Part shown: piece by piece, positions 26,685 through 38,561 of the stretch
How the letters are laid out: every line of letters begins with the position of its first letter
How positions within the stretch are numbered: the stretch's first letter is position 1
NCBI RefSeq assembly: GCF_014905175.1
Contig: NC_057789.1
Location: 4,464,001 to 4,528,000 of the forward strand
DNA from: Aphidius gifuensis
Taxonomy: Eukaryota; Arthropoda; Insecta; Hymenoptera; Braconidae
Reading direction: 5' to 3'
Length of the DNA stretch: 64,000 nt
Notes under the pieces: model-generated
The model's input: only the letters and a program-made list of their open reading frames with translations
Told to the model about the DNA's origin: nothing
The model's database searches: none
Program-made: the position numbers and the translations under genes

Positions 26685-29600
26685 TTAATAGAGCATTATG
26701 GCCGCAGCAGTTTTTTCCTCAAGTGCAGGCATGGCTTCAAGACGTTCATCTTTGATTCTTCCAGATCCCCAAGCCACCAGTGCAATACTGATAAGATGAA
26801 CAAATCCAGCACAGACAACAAGCCTAAAACGTAATTAATTTAAATAATTATTTTTTATTTAAATTTATTTAAATAATTTATTGTTGATTACAGAAAGAAA
26901 GAAAAAGATGAGTACATGTTGCTTGAGCTTTTTATATTGCATGCATCTAACAAGTCATTTGCATTGTTTTATCTCAGGCGTAACGGTAACTCAATGTCTT
27001 TATAGGCAAGGATGAATGCAAGGATATGATATGGCCCAGGTTAGTCTGTAACTATGTCGATAGAAAGTTTTTTTATTATTCTATCACTGTCCAAATTATT
27101 TATCTATTCTTTTATCAAGATTACAATTTTTTCATAATATGTTTCTTTGATGAAATGGAATTTTTTTAAAAAAACAATTTCATTTATTTTTCATTTGATA
27201 ATATTATGTTTATATTTTTATTTTTTAATTACCAAAATGAGTAGCCAAGTTCAGCAGTACCCTCACTTGTCCATGTGTTGTTTATATCCTCTTTTGACAA
27301 TACATTGTTGTACAATTTCGTCGAGTATTGTGCTAACCAGGTACCAGCACTTGTCATGCACAGTAAGACTGTAAATTTATATTCAAAAAAAATTATTTAA
27401 ATAATAAATTAAATCAATGTATCATACAATTATTAACTTACATGTTAGTGTATTTATTAAATAAACACCAGGAACTGAAAATATTTTACTTCTTGGTGTT
27501 GTTGCTGTATTTAATACAGCAAGAAGTGCTGATAGTGCTGCAGCAACTAATGCTGATATTGTTGTTATGAGGGTCGCCATCCAGAGACTCCAATTCATCA
27601 CCATTGGATCTTGTTTAATCATTTGAGCAACTGAAAAACAAGGTAACATTAATTTTATCATTTAATTTTATGTTTTAAAGCTTGTTAAAATCATACATGA
27701 TCAATGAGTGTAGAGAATATCAATAGAAATAATTTAAAAAAACAACAAGTGGTACTTGAACAATTGAACATAATGAGACACGTGTCCAAAGACTTTTACG
27801 TGACTCGATTATTTATTTATTTATCACTATATTATTTTTTTTATCATCACAAAATATTATTATATTTTTATAATTCTATCTAACAATTAAATCATCTGGC
27901 TTTTTTTTTAACTTTAAGTTTAAATTATAAATAAAATTTTATGGAATAAAACATTTTAATAGTCTGGGGAAATTCTTGACTTGAACATCCGGTGATGATG
28001 TTTCTTCTTGATGTTTTAATAGAAAAAAAAATAATGTAAAGGGTTTAAGAGGTGGCTGGAGGAAACAGGTATACAATGATGATGATTTCCCCTCAAGCAC
28101 TCAAGCGAAAAACAATACTTGGCTTCACAATACGGAACACCTTCAAGCCTAGGGGGGTAATGAACGCTTCCATATTTTTTTTTTTTTAACTATTTAAAAA
28201 GAATATCAATATTAAATTAATTTTTTGATATTAAATTGAATTTTTTTCAACTGAATTCCATTAGAAATTTGATGATTTTTTAAATTAAAATTTAAAAATA
28301 TTTTTAGTGTGGATAAATGAGGCTTTATACAAAGGCTATTTTTATTGTGATATTTATGATTTTTTTTTAAATGAAAAATAGACTTCTGAGAAAAGAGTTA
28401 AATGCAAAAAAATATGATTCAATTTTTCATCTTGATGGCTGTTTGTTGGAGGAATTTGTCATTGTGTTTAATTTTCATATCTACATGTTGTTATATTATT
28501 TCTTTGCAATTGTGTTGGGATTGCTAATTTGTAGGGTGACAAATATATCAAGTTTAAATGACATTTAATATTAAATGTAAATTACTAAATAAACATTCTT
28601 CTTCTTTATTTTATTGGTGTGAATTTTAACTCAAGGATAAACAATATAAATTATTTTTATCATCAACATGACAATTAATGATACTATTTTTAGAAAATAA
28701 TTTTTTTTTTTTATAAGGTCATTAGCAACAGTAGAATAATATTTTTTATTAACTATAATATTTTGTCTTGTTTTGATATTTAAACTTTCAAATTACATAA
28801 TTTAACTTTTTACTTTTTTAATATTTAGGAAATTCTTTGATAAATCTATTTTTTTTATTTTGTAATTTTTTAAACAGCTTTATTTATATTTTAAAATATT
28901 TTGAAATAAGTAGTAATATATGCTTTTTTCAAGCAGTATTATTTTATATTTATTTATTCATTTTTTTTCTTCATAAAATTGATATTTATTGTAAGCCTTG
29001 ATTATTGATGACAAAACATGCAAAGAGAACGTTCACTTCCTCCGCAATTATCACTTAATATTTACTTGAAATTTTTTTTAAATTAACCACTATTGTTAAT
29101 TAATATTAGCAAAAATATTTAAGGGTATTTTTTATTTCAATAAACAATTTTTTTTTGCAGCTATAGTTGCAGTTGACATGGATTTCTCCTCAACTAAAAT
29201 TTCCATCCTCAAGTGCAGTAGCTACTAGTAAGGGTGAGTTTAGAAATTTTTTTTTAACTATCTATTTCATTTCGATTTTCAAATGACTAATTCTATTTTG
29301 TACTTTTAATTATTTTCTATGAAATCGTCAAGTCATTTAAACTTGCGTGTGGTTAATTAATTTCTTTCGTTATAAAAATTTCTGTCATCCACTTTTCGAT
29401 TTGACTAAACTCTGTTATATTGTTTAAAGTAATTTTTTATTTTCTCAAAGTCATTGCATCGTTAATAGTTGAAAGTTAAATATATATGCTTGAGTTTTTT
29501 TATAATTTATAAATAATTTTGATGAGTCAACAATATTATTTAATGGAGCATAACTAATGTTATTAAGTCGGTCAAGTTTTGCACTATATATAACCACCTA

Positions 29601-30587
29601 CAGTTTTGTTTTTTAATTAAATTTTTAATCAAATTTATTATAAATTTAAAAAAAAAAGAAAAAAGTTATCTTACTTGAGACATGATGAGTTCGTAATCCA
29701 TAAGCAACATTAAGTTCTTTTTTTCCTTGAAGCAAACCATAATGTACATTTCCAGAACTTTCATATGGATTTGCTGTTCTCCATGTTTTTGCTTCAACCC
29801 AGTGTTGTGTTACCAATGCTGTACAAACAAGACCACCTCCAATAAGTGACAAAAAAAATGTCGCAAATATTGTACCCCTTCTAAACATTGACGTCATTCT
29901 TGGATCAGGTTGTTTTTTTTTTTTTTTTTGTTGATGTTGGCTTTCTATCTTTGGATAATTTTTTATTTCTAAAAATTAAATTATTAAAATACAAATTAAT
30001 TGTTTATTTTTACTATTTTTTTTTTTTTTTATAATTTAATAAATAATACATTTAAAATAGAAACTGTCACGCGTCAGAAAATTATTTGAAATGCACTACA
30101 AACAATATCAACACCACGAAATTGCAGACCACAATTGAATTATTTGTTTTGAAAAATTGTTTATTTAATTAAATTAAATATTTTATTATTAATAAAATTA
30201 AAAAAATTACCTGGTATTGTATCATCCACAAATTGTACTTGATTTAAACTTTTTGAAAATTCACCTTGTTTAACTTTTTGTGAAAATTCAGCGTTACTTA
30301 ATTTTTTAGAAAATTTAACACGATAATTACTACGTTGTTTACCACTTTTTTGTAATGATGATTGTTTTGGTCTTTTTGCAAATGTATATGGTATTGTATA
30401 TGGTTGAGCAACGTAAAAATATATTGGTCTATAGTCTTCATGTAAATGTGGCAATTGTCGTGTTATTGAATTTGTTGTTTTACAACCGTAAATACTTGCT
30501 ATACCGTTGCTATATGTATGAGAATTTTGATATTGATACCCGTAATGGTTAGACGTTTTTCTTGTATTACCTTCCACGATTCTCAAA
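26685..30587 (-). CDS. Clarin-like tetraspan membrane protein 1 with long N-terminal extension
   Basis: Minus-strand exons: about 30587-30211, 29968-29675, 27630-27442, 27368-27233 and 26823-26685 (stop 26685-26687). Phases are 1, 1, 1, 2 and every junction keeps frame. From the Met at 29897 there are about 228 residues: TM1 (RRGTIFATFFLSLIGGG), an extracellular loop with the clarin/claudin-like VHYGLLQG, TM2 rich in Ala/Leu, TM3, the LGYSFW motif and TM4 (LVVCAGFVHLISIALVAWG), then a tail ending in IMLY. Upstream exon 30587-30211 is open for about 125 codons in frame with no ATG, so an earlier exon must supply the start. It adds a basic, probably cytoplasmic region. Clarins (clarin-1 mutated in Usher syndrome) organise membranes in sensory cells. 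The family assignment is moderately sure; the exact insect orthologue is not. Confidence 0.75.
29161..29233 (+). other. Exon-like segment on the plus strand, antisense inside clarin-like gene 1
   Basis: A strong poly-T tract and TTTGCAG precede position 29161, and a near-consensus donor GTGAGT begins at 29234. The 73 bases between are less AT-rich than the surroundings. They hold a short ATG frame of 16 codons that stops inside the segment. This could be a 5' UTR or non-coding RNA exon of a plus-strand transcript, possibly upstream of the phospholipase gene. Alternatively it is chance. Confidence 0.3.
30211..30587 (-). CDS. N-terminal extension exon of clarin-like gene 1, with 9-residue repeats
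   Basis: This is an open minus-strand exon with donor CCAG|GTAATT at 30210. It joins in frame to the exon starting at 29968 (Pro-Glu-Ile-Lys). No ATG occurs in this frame before the upstream stop, so the 5' edge is probably an acceptor near 30587; the exact site is uncertain. The C-terminal third contains three tandem 9-residue units of the form x-F-S-[KQ]-x-x-x-x-x (KFSKKLSNA, EFSQKVKQG, EFSKSLNQV). The part before is rich in Tyr, Asn and Gln. The function is unknown. Confidence 0.55.
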
Positions 30588-33500
30588 TTAATTTAGCTGA
30601 GCTTTTATCAATTGCCCAGCTTAAATTCTTTAAATTTCAAGTTCACACTTTTAGAAAATTTAAAAATTATTTTATTCTATTTGTTATTTCGTTTTTATTT
30701 ATAAATAATATATCGGTATATAAAGCTTTATGTTCTTTTTAAATAATCCATTGACACTGGTATCTCAATCAAAGTCCATTTCCAGTCTCGTATTTTCGTA
30801 AATCTGAAAAATAAAAACGAAAAATTAATCAAACAATTTTAAAATTATATTTAAATATTTTTAACAATACTGTGTGTCAATTTATTTATTACTTTGTTAA
30901 TATTTCTAATTAAATTAATTTTTATATATTCTTTTTAAAATACTCAATTTAAAAAAGAAATTATTCTTTTTTTTTTTTCAACTTAACGAGAAACTTGACA
31001 AGCGTTAAATTGTGTTTCATGCTTATAATGACACTTAACAATATACTTGTACATGTACTCTTACTTTTGATATTAAAATTTAATTTTCATGTATTTGTTT
31101 ATTAAATTTAAAAAATAATACTTGTTTTAAAATTTATGATTATTAGATATTTATTTTTTAATATTGACATAGATTCAATGAATGAATGACCAGAAATACT
31201 GTTGATTTCCATAAATGCAACTTGAAGTTGTTTTGCCATAAAAAAAAATTCGAAATATCATTCTAAGCATTTATGTTTAAACTCCAAGAATAAATAAATA
31301 AATAAAAAAAATAAAAAAGACAAAGAAGTTTATTACGGCTATGATGAAGTCAAGTTGTATGACTGCTTTTTTATTTAATGATTGTCGGAGGAAGTGATGA
31401 TATCGAGATACATTTCAAAACATTATTGTGTTCGTTACTGTTTAATTTTTCCGGAGAAAAATATCATACAGTTAAACATAATGAACTTATATCTGATGAC
31501 TTAAAACACGCTTAAATTAATTAACAATAGTTAACTAATGATAAATCGGTTACGACTATCTCAAGGTCGATGTGAAACGCAATCATTTGTGTACATATCG
31601 ATTACCAACAAAGATAACAGTTAATTATTATTCAAAAAAATTATCTAATTAAAAAAAAAAAACCTTTTTTCTATTTTAACAAAATAATATTAACTATTTA
31701 CAATAGAAAATTAAAATTAATTTTTAAAACGAAAAATAACTTCAATTTTTTTTGTATTATTATACTTTAATTTTTTTACTATTTATTACGAATTATTGTT
31801 TACGGTTATTTAACTGGTTTTAAAAAGATGTTTTAAAAAAATAATAATAAATTAATTAGAGTGTAGCTATACTCAAGAGTGTTGATGATATTTGATACGA
31901 CAAAATTAAAATTTTTCCTGATTGATGAAATACGAGACGTTTGTAGAATTTTATTTTCTCCAATGAGTATTACAAGATTTTATGATATTCAATTTAAAAA
32001 AATAAAAATATAAAACAGAATTATTCTTCTATATGATGAAATGAAAAAACATATATTATATACAGAGAGTGTAACGGTACTGGACCATTTCGCTGGACCA
32101 AGTTGTGTCCCGCTTCTCTTGCTTGCATTCCGTCATCACCTTTTATTTTCATATTATATTTTTTCATTTATTCATCATCAATATTATACATATACAAAAA
32201 ACTATAACAAGCATACATTTAAAAAAAAAACTAAGAAATTTAATGATTATTAATAATTGAATAATCAATTATAAAAAATCTAGATTTTTAAAAAATAGCT
32301 ATGAATAATTTTATAATCTAGAAATTAAAACAGGATATGAAAAAAATTATTTAATTAGTCAGCACATGCAGTAATGTGCAATTAACAGAGCGGACATTGA
32401 GATGAGAAATATTAATAGAAAAAAAAAATTTTTTTTTTAAATATTAAGCTTATGTACTTTCACCGAGATTTTTTAAACAAAAAAAAATTTTTGATAAAAG
32501 AATTATTTGTAATTTCATGGTGGAGAAAAAATAAGTAAAGTATAAAGTTGATGATTTATTTTGTGGTGATGATTTTAAGAGTATTAATATGAATAAAAAA
32601 TAATAAAATAAATGAATAATTATATGGTATAGAAATGTATAGAAAGAGAGAGATTATGGAATTTGTTGAATAGCCTTGGCCCTCCAGCAGCATAGATGAA
32701 TGTTTGCGATTGAAACGGTCCATGACTTTGCTCTCAGTCTTTCATATATTATATTAAAAGTTAAAAATTATTATTTTCAGTAAATGTGACTTTAATCTTT
32801 TACTATATGCTTACTAAAATTAAATAAAAAATTTATACAAAAAGAATATCTGCTTTTTCTTCTTTTCTTTTTAATTTAATTTTTTTTATTTTTTTTAAAT
32901 TAAATATTATCATTGAATCATTAATTAAATATTTTTTTTTCAATACAAATAGATGAATAAATTATGGTATTAATAATTTATTTATTTTTTTGTATTTTAA
33001 CCTTTTGAAAATGTGTGTAATTTAATTCCCCTTTACTAAAATGCAGGAAATGCAAAAACGTGATATTTGTGGTTTATTTTACTCCTATACCTTTGCGTGT
33101 GACCATTTTTTTTTTTTCTATAATTTTTATCTGATGGACACGTGAAAATAATATAACAAAAATTTACGTTTCCTTTGATCCCTTTTATATATTTTTGGCC
33201 CTGTTTTTTTTATACATCCTGGATTATTATTTCTTGTGAACAAGAGAAATTAAATACTAAAAATTGTCCTTGAAAAAATGCAATAGAATTTTTAATACTG
33301 TATTTTATTACAAAGTAGTAAACGATAAAATAATATTTAATGATTTTTTTTTTTTACTATGTATTAACAAGTTCTTGACCTGAAAAATTGAAAAATTAAT
33401 TTGAAATATTTGTATATACGTTTAATGTTAAAAATAAATAAATATAATAATAAAATAGAAAAAAAATAATAAATATCATTTAGGTAAATTAATGATTAAA

Positions 33501-34072
33501 ATTATGATCTATAATCTTTGGTACTTTACAAACCATCATCAATTTAACAAGTACTTTTATACGACCTAGTTTATCTTGCGGTCATAAAGTCAGAATCATT
33601 GCAACGGTTCTTCGTCATTTCCCAGGTAAAACTATCGTTATTTATTATTTCAAAATTTTATAAACGGATCTTATATCACGTAACAGGATGCTTAAATAAT
33701 CGAATTATAATTATCAACATTTACCTAATGAAACTCATCCAACATTCCCATCAAACTTCAAGAAAAGAAGGAAATATATTTTATATAAAAAATAAAATAT
33801 TCTATTACTTTATTTCTCATAGTAATTAAATAATAAAAATATATAAAAATTGTTTTTCCATCTTTACAACAATGATTAATTTTTATAAATATATTTTTTT
33901 TTTATTTCATCAATTTATTTAAATTTATAGCAGTTATTTTTTCAACAAAAAAAATACATTTAAACACTTGGAATTTGAGTGTGTCAAAAGGACCAACAAA
34001 CTCCAAAGAATGAGGTCAAAATTTTTGAAAAAAAAGGGCATAAAACGAGTTTAAAAAAAAAAAAATATTTAC

Positions 34073-34117
34073 CGTCTCAGCATCGCTCCAACTGACTGGC
34101 GATTTTGCCTTGTTCAT
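34073..34117 (-). CDS. Likely first coding exon (minus strand), probably of clarin-like gene 1
   Basis: On the minus strand an ATG at 34117 opens 15 codons (MNKAKSPVSWSDAET) that end exactly at a good donor, ACG|GTAAAT. Just upstream (34380-34560) is a GC-richer block with CAGGTG/CACCTG boxes, like a promoter and 5' UTR. The next gene on this strand is clarin-like gene 1. The exon ends in phase 0 while the extension exon needs two incoming bases, so at least one linking exon must be missing. A GC-richer block at 32064-32139 is a candidate, but its phase did not fit as I read it. Confidence 0.45.
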
Positions 34118-34379
34118 TCCAATAATAATACACACTTATTCCAATCACCTAAATTGCAATAATCACAAAAACACTCAACTCATTAATTCTACTTTTAAAA
34201 TTAAATTTAAAAAAAAAAAAGAAACCATAAACAATATAAATACAATTTTAAAAAATAACTTTAAACTTTTAATTAATTTAAATTTATAAAATAAATGCAC
34301 ACTTGATGCACTTGAAATAATAATAAAAATAATTTTTCTATTTTTTTGTAGTAATAATAAAGAGATGGTTTAAATAATA

Positions 34380-34560
34380 AAATTACATTTCCAGATAGTA
34401 CCCAGGTTACAGAAATACTAAAGCCACAACAGTCGGCGACGAGTCAGTTGTTCTCTTCCTCCTTCCCCCAATCAAACCAATATCATTACCCCGCCACCTG
34501 CTCAATTTCTTTACCAGGTAAAAAAAGCCAGGTGGCAGCAGTAACTGACTGAATTTTTTT
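34380..34560 (-). promoter_or_regulatory. Probable promoter/5' UTR between the two clarin-like genes
   Basis: This block is clearly less AT-rich than its flanks, lying between the stop of clarin-like gene 2 and the ATG at 34117. It contains repeated E-box-like words (CCACCTG near 34494, CAGGTGG near 34531) and a pyrimidine-rich run TCTTCCTCCTTCCCCC. The assignment rests on position and composition only. Confidence 0.4.
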
Positions 34561-34758
34561 ATTTTTTTTTACCTCCAAATAATAAGATCATCTAATTGAT
34601 TAAAAAAACAGATTCACATATATTTTAGAATTTTTTTATCATGTTTATAAATAATGTTTATAAAAAAAAAAAAAAAACAATTAAAAAATTATTATAAATT
34701 CAATTTATTATTTATTTAATTGATATTAAATAGCTGGTTATTTTTTGGTATTTTTATA

Positions 34759-35881
34759 TTAATATAAAACTGTTGTTGGATCATTTATTTGTGCAACAAC
34801 AATAACTGTCTCAGCTCTGTCACCTCGTAGCCGGTTATCCATGATTCGTAGAAGAATTATTATCAAAGTATGAAACATACAGGTAAACATAAAAATCCTA
34901 GAGCATAAAAAAAAAAATAAATAAATAATTTATTAATATATAAAAATAAATTAATTACCAGTATGAATATCCTAAATGTGCAATTGATTTATATTCACCA
35001 ACAATTGTATCAAATATTCCAATATTTTCAACAATCCAAAAATCATAAAAAAATCCAAAAAGTATCAGTGCTATTGCATGAACAATAAGTGCACCAATTG
35101 TCAAATAAACAATTCCCTAAAATTTAATTAAAATATATATTTAAAACAGCTATAATAAATTTCAATTAATTATAATTAAAATAATTATTCATACCCTTGT
35201 ATTTAAATACCATTGTGTTGGACATATTACACAATTAACAATTGCCAAAATAAAACAAATAAAATATAATATAAATGATGTTATAATAAAAATTAAACTA
35301 CTCAAATAAATTCCAGCATTTAAAAATTGTCCAGTATTTGTATCTGTAAAAATAAAAATTGCAAACATTATTAATCGAACATAATTTATTGTGATAAATT
35401 TAACTCAACCACTTGTTGTTTTGATTGTTGATAATTTTATATTTTTCGTTGATAAAATTGGTTGACAATCAAATAGAGGTTTTTGTCCATTAATTAAATT
35501 TTCAATTTCCATTATTCTTGTTTCAGATGAATCACGACAACTCCATGCACATTTATTTTCACTGTACAAACACGTTACTGAAAAAATAATTCAACAATTA
35601 TTCAATTAATCTAATATTTTAATTTTTAAAATTAATTATAAATTTATCTTACTGTATATGTTATATTCCCTGGGACTCAATGTTATTTTTCTAATCAATG
35701 TACCACCCCAAAGACCATAATTAATTGTTGAATCTTGAACATCATTTGTACTATCAACAACAGAGGCACTTCCATTTATCCAATCTTGTGTTAACAATGA
35801 TACCCCAGTCATTGTTAAACTAACCAACGAAATAAACGCACATATTTCAATAAATTCACCGTATTTTCTTTTAGTAAACAT
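34759..35881 (-). CDS. Clarin-like tetraspan membrane protein 2
   Basis: Five minus-strand exons: 35881-35653 (ATG at 35881), 35577-35410, 35343-35195, 35116-34959 and 34897-34759 (stop 34759-34761). Phases are 1, 1, 0, 2 and the total is 280 residues. TM1 lies at about residues 11-32. The large extracellular loop has INYGLWGG followed by four Cys in two stretches (CLYSENKCAWSC and FDC). TM2 and TM3 follow, then HLGYSYW, TM4 and a short tail ending in VLY. The YGLWGG word and four-helix plan match clarin/claudin-like proteins. The last exon is 139 nt, the same length as in clarin-like gene 1, and LGYSYW mirrors LGYSFW there. The two genes are therefore tandem paralogues. The donor at 35409 (GTTGAG) is weaker than the rest. 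Confidence 0.78.
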
Positions 35882-38561
35882 TTTATATTTTTAACACAAA
35901 TTAATATTATATATTATTACTATTCAATTTTAGCATTGTCAAACGTATCAATGATTCAATGAGTCAGAATAAAAAAAAAAAAAAACAGCGATACTTTTAT
36001 TTACAATTGGAGCTCATATTATCTGATCGATTAGTTTTGATATCTCCTTGGATATTTGATAAGATGATAGTGACAAAAAAAATATATATATTACATATTT
36101 TCAATAACAAATTTGATAATAATATTATCTGTAAATAATAAATTTAAAAAAAAATAAAAAATATATTTTCAAGGTTTTTGATATTTTTATTTTGTCGATG
36201 TAATTTTTTAGGTTTTATTTTGCATAGATGAATTTTCATTCAACATGTTTACTTGCTAATTATTTTTTAATGATTTCAAGTATTTTGCATTATTAATTTT
36301 ATCATATTAACTGATTATTTGATAATTGCTATCATTCTTTGAGTTGATGTATTTAATCATTGATTTTAAGATTAATTTCGGTCTCAATTTGAAGAATTTT
36401 TTAATTGTTAATTAATGTTTTAATTATTGATAAATGCAGGGGTATATTTTTTGAGTTTAAATTTGAATATATCAACGGTCCATGATCTGTTGTTATAAAT
36501 TACATCACTAGTCATTGTCATCGTCATGCATGTACGAATATTAGTATCTTGACGTGCCATCAAAGCATCAGTCTATTGCTGACCGTTGTAAGAGAATATC
36601 AAATAGAAATTTTTTTTATTTTAATCCTTAAAAGAGGAATATAGTTGAAAATAAATAAACATCTTTCGTATCTGCAAACAAAAGAGTTCTTGTATATTTT
36701 GAAATATTAAAAATCTTTCATTTAAAAAAAATATTTTTTTGCCATTTTTATATTTCAATAAAAATTCATATCTACAAACTAAATAAATTCAAAAAATGGT
36801 ATGTAAAAAAATTATTTAATTCAATTTAAAACAAATTATAAATTTATATTTTTTTTAAATTATTTTTAATATTATTATTTACTTTTTTCTTTTTAACACT
36901 TTGTATTTAATTTTTTTTTTTTTTTTATAAAGACTGATGATTTATTAATAACAATGTTTAAAAATAATTTTTAAATTAATGTGAAATAAATTAATATTGT
37001 TCTTGTTATTGTGAACAAGGTCGAAGGGCTGTGTCAATTAAATTTTTTTTCATTTAGTTTGTGTATAAAATATTTCAAGTACAATCGAAAAATATAAAAA
37101 ATTATTTAAGCCAATAATTAACTCCAAATCTATTTTTAACACAGTCGAAAAAACACATATTAATAAATAAAAATAATATAATAACTCATGTGAATAAAAA
37201 TTAACATAATCAGGATTTCATTTGAAATTCGAAAAATTCTTATTTTTAATCCAACCGGTCTGAGTATTTTTTTTTCATCTTAACAAACAACTTGTATAAA
37301 ATAAATACAAAAAAAAAAAAAACAAAGAATAAATTATTTATTCAACTTTCATTGTTGACTTCTTGTTGATAAAAAAAAAAAAAAAAAAATTCAAACAACT
37401 CATAATGTTTTTCTAAAAAAGCAGCATCATTAGATATTTAATGAAATTAAATTTTTAAAAATAGAAACAAAATGAATAATAATAAAATTGATATCATTGG
37501 ATAAATTTAAAAATAAAAAAAAAAAATCATCAAAACCGCGCACGTTAATTTAAAACGTAAATACCACTTGATGATCAATTGATGAGGACGATGAATGTCA
37601 CATTACTGTCATTTAAAAATTCACGTGCAACATGATGCTATATTATTATCATTCCAAGCTCGTTGACCCAGTTAACAAATATATTGTCATATGATCATTT
37701 GAAGTTATTTTCCTCATTCTATAAAGTTCATCAATAATTGGATAATCATTTTCCTTTCACTGTATCTTCATTGGCAAACAAGAATATATAAACTTTCAAC
37801 GAAATAATTAGCTGAAAAAAAATAATATTTCTTTGTTTTATTTTCTAATGATTGAAATAAAAGTTGATGGATCAAAGCAAGGACAACCAGTGTTGTTGCA
37901 GTCCTTCAAGGAACCATCAACACTGCATTATAATATTTTTAAAAAAATATATATACATATTGCATTGACCCTGAGCAATAAAAAAAACCTTCAAATTTTT
38001 CTGTAACGTGTTTTTTTTTTCTTTCTTTCTTTTTGAATTATTATATATTTTTAAATATTAACATTTTTTTAGCTCAGTTCACAGTCAGTCTTTGTAACGA
38101 ATGGTTTAAATCCTTGAAATTGTCATTGATAATTAAAATATAAAAATATTGAAATTTAAAAATTAAAAAAAAAAAAAAAATTACAATGACTGTGTTAGCA
38201 AAATGATGATGATGATAATCAATTTCCTCGTTGTTTTATTAAAAATTTACCTGGATATAAACTTGTCAATTTGAATTTATACTAAAGAGTTAAAATAATT
38301 TCACGTTTATTGTCTGTTAGGGGAAGGTAATTGATCTATCAAACACGTGTAAATGATTATGTTCATTTTATTGAGTACAAACTGCACCTGACCTTGAACA
38401 ATTATTATTCAAGTATCAAATTGTACAGAAAAATTGATTTTTATTTTTAAATTAAAAATAGCAAAGTTGTAATTTAGACTTTATTTTAAATTAAATTATT
38501 GATGTATCATTTGGTTGTATTGCTTGATAAATAATTTTATTATATTTGATATTTAATTTAG
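35882..38561. other. Intergenic region between clarin-like gene 2 and the phospholipase gene
   Basis: The region is mostly A/T-rich. More complex islands lie at about 36480-36600 and 37540-37700. TTTAG ends at 38561, directly before the phospholipase ATG, so a 5' UTR intron probably ends there and an untranslated exon should lie upstream. I could not place it. Confidence 0.45.
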
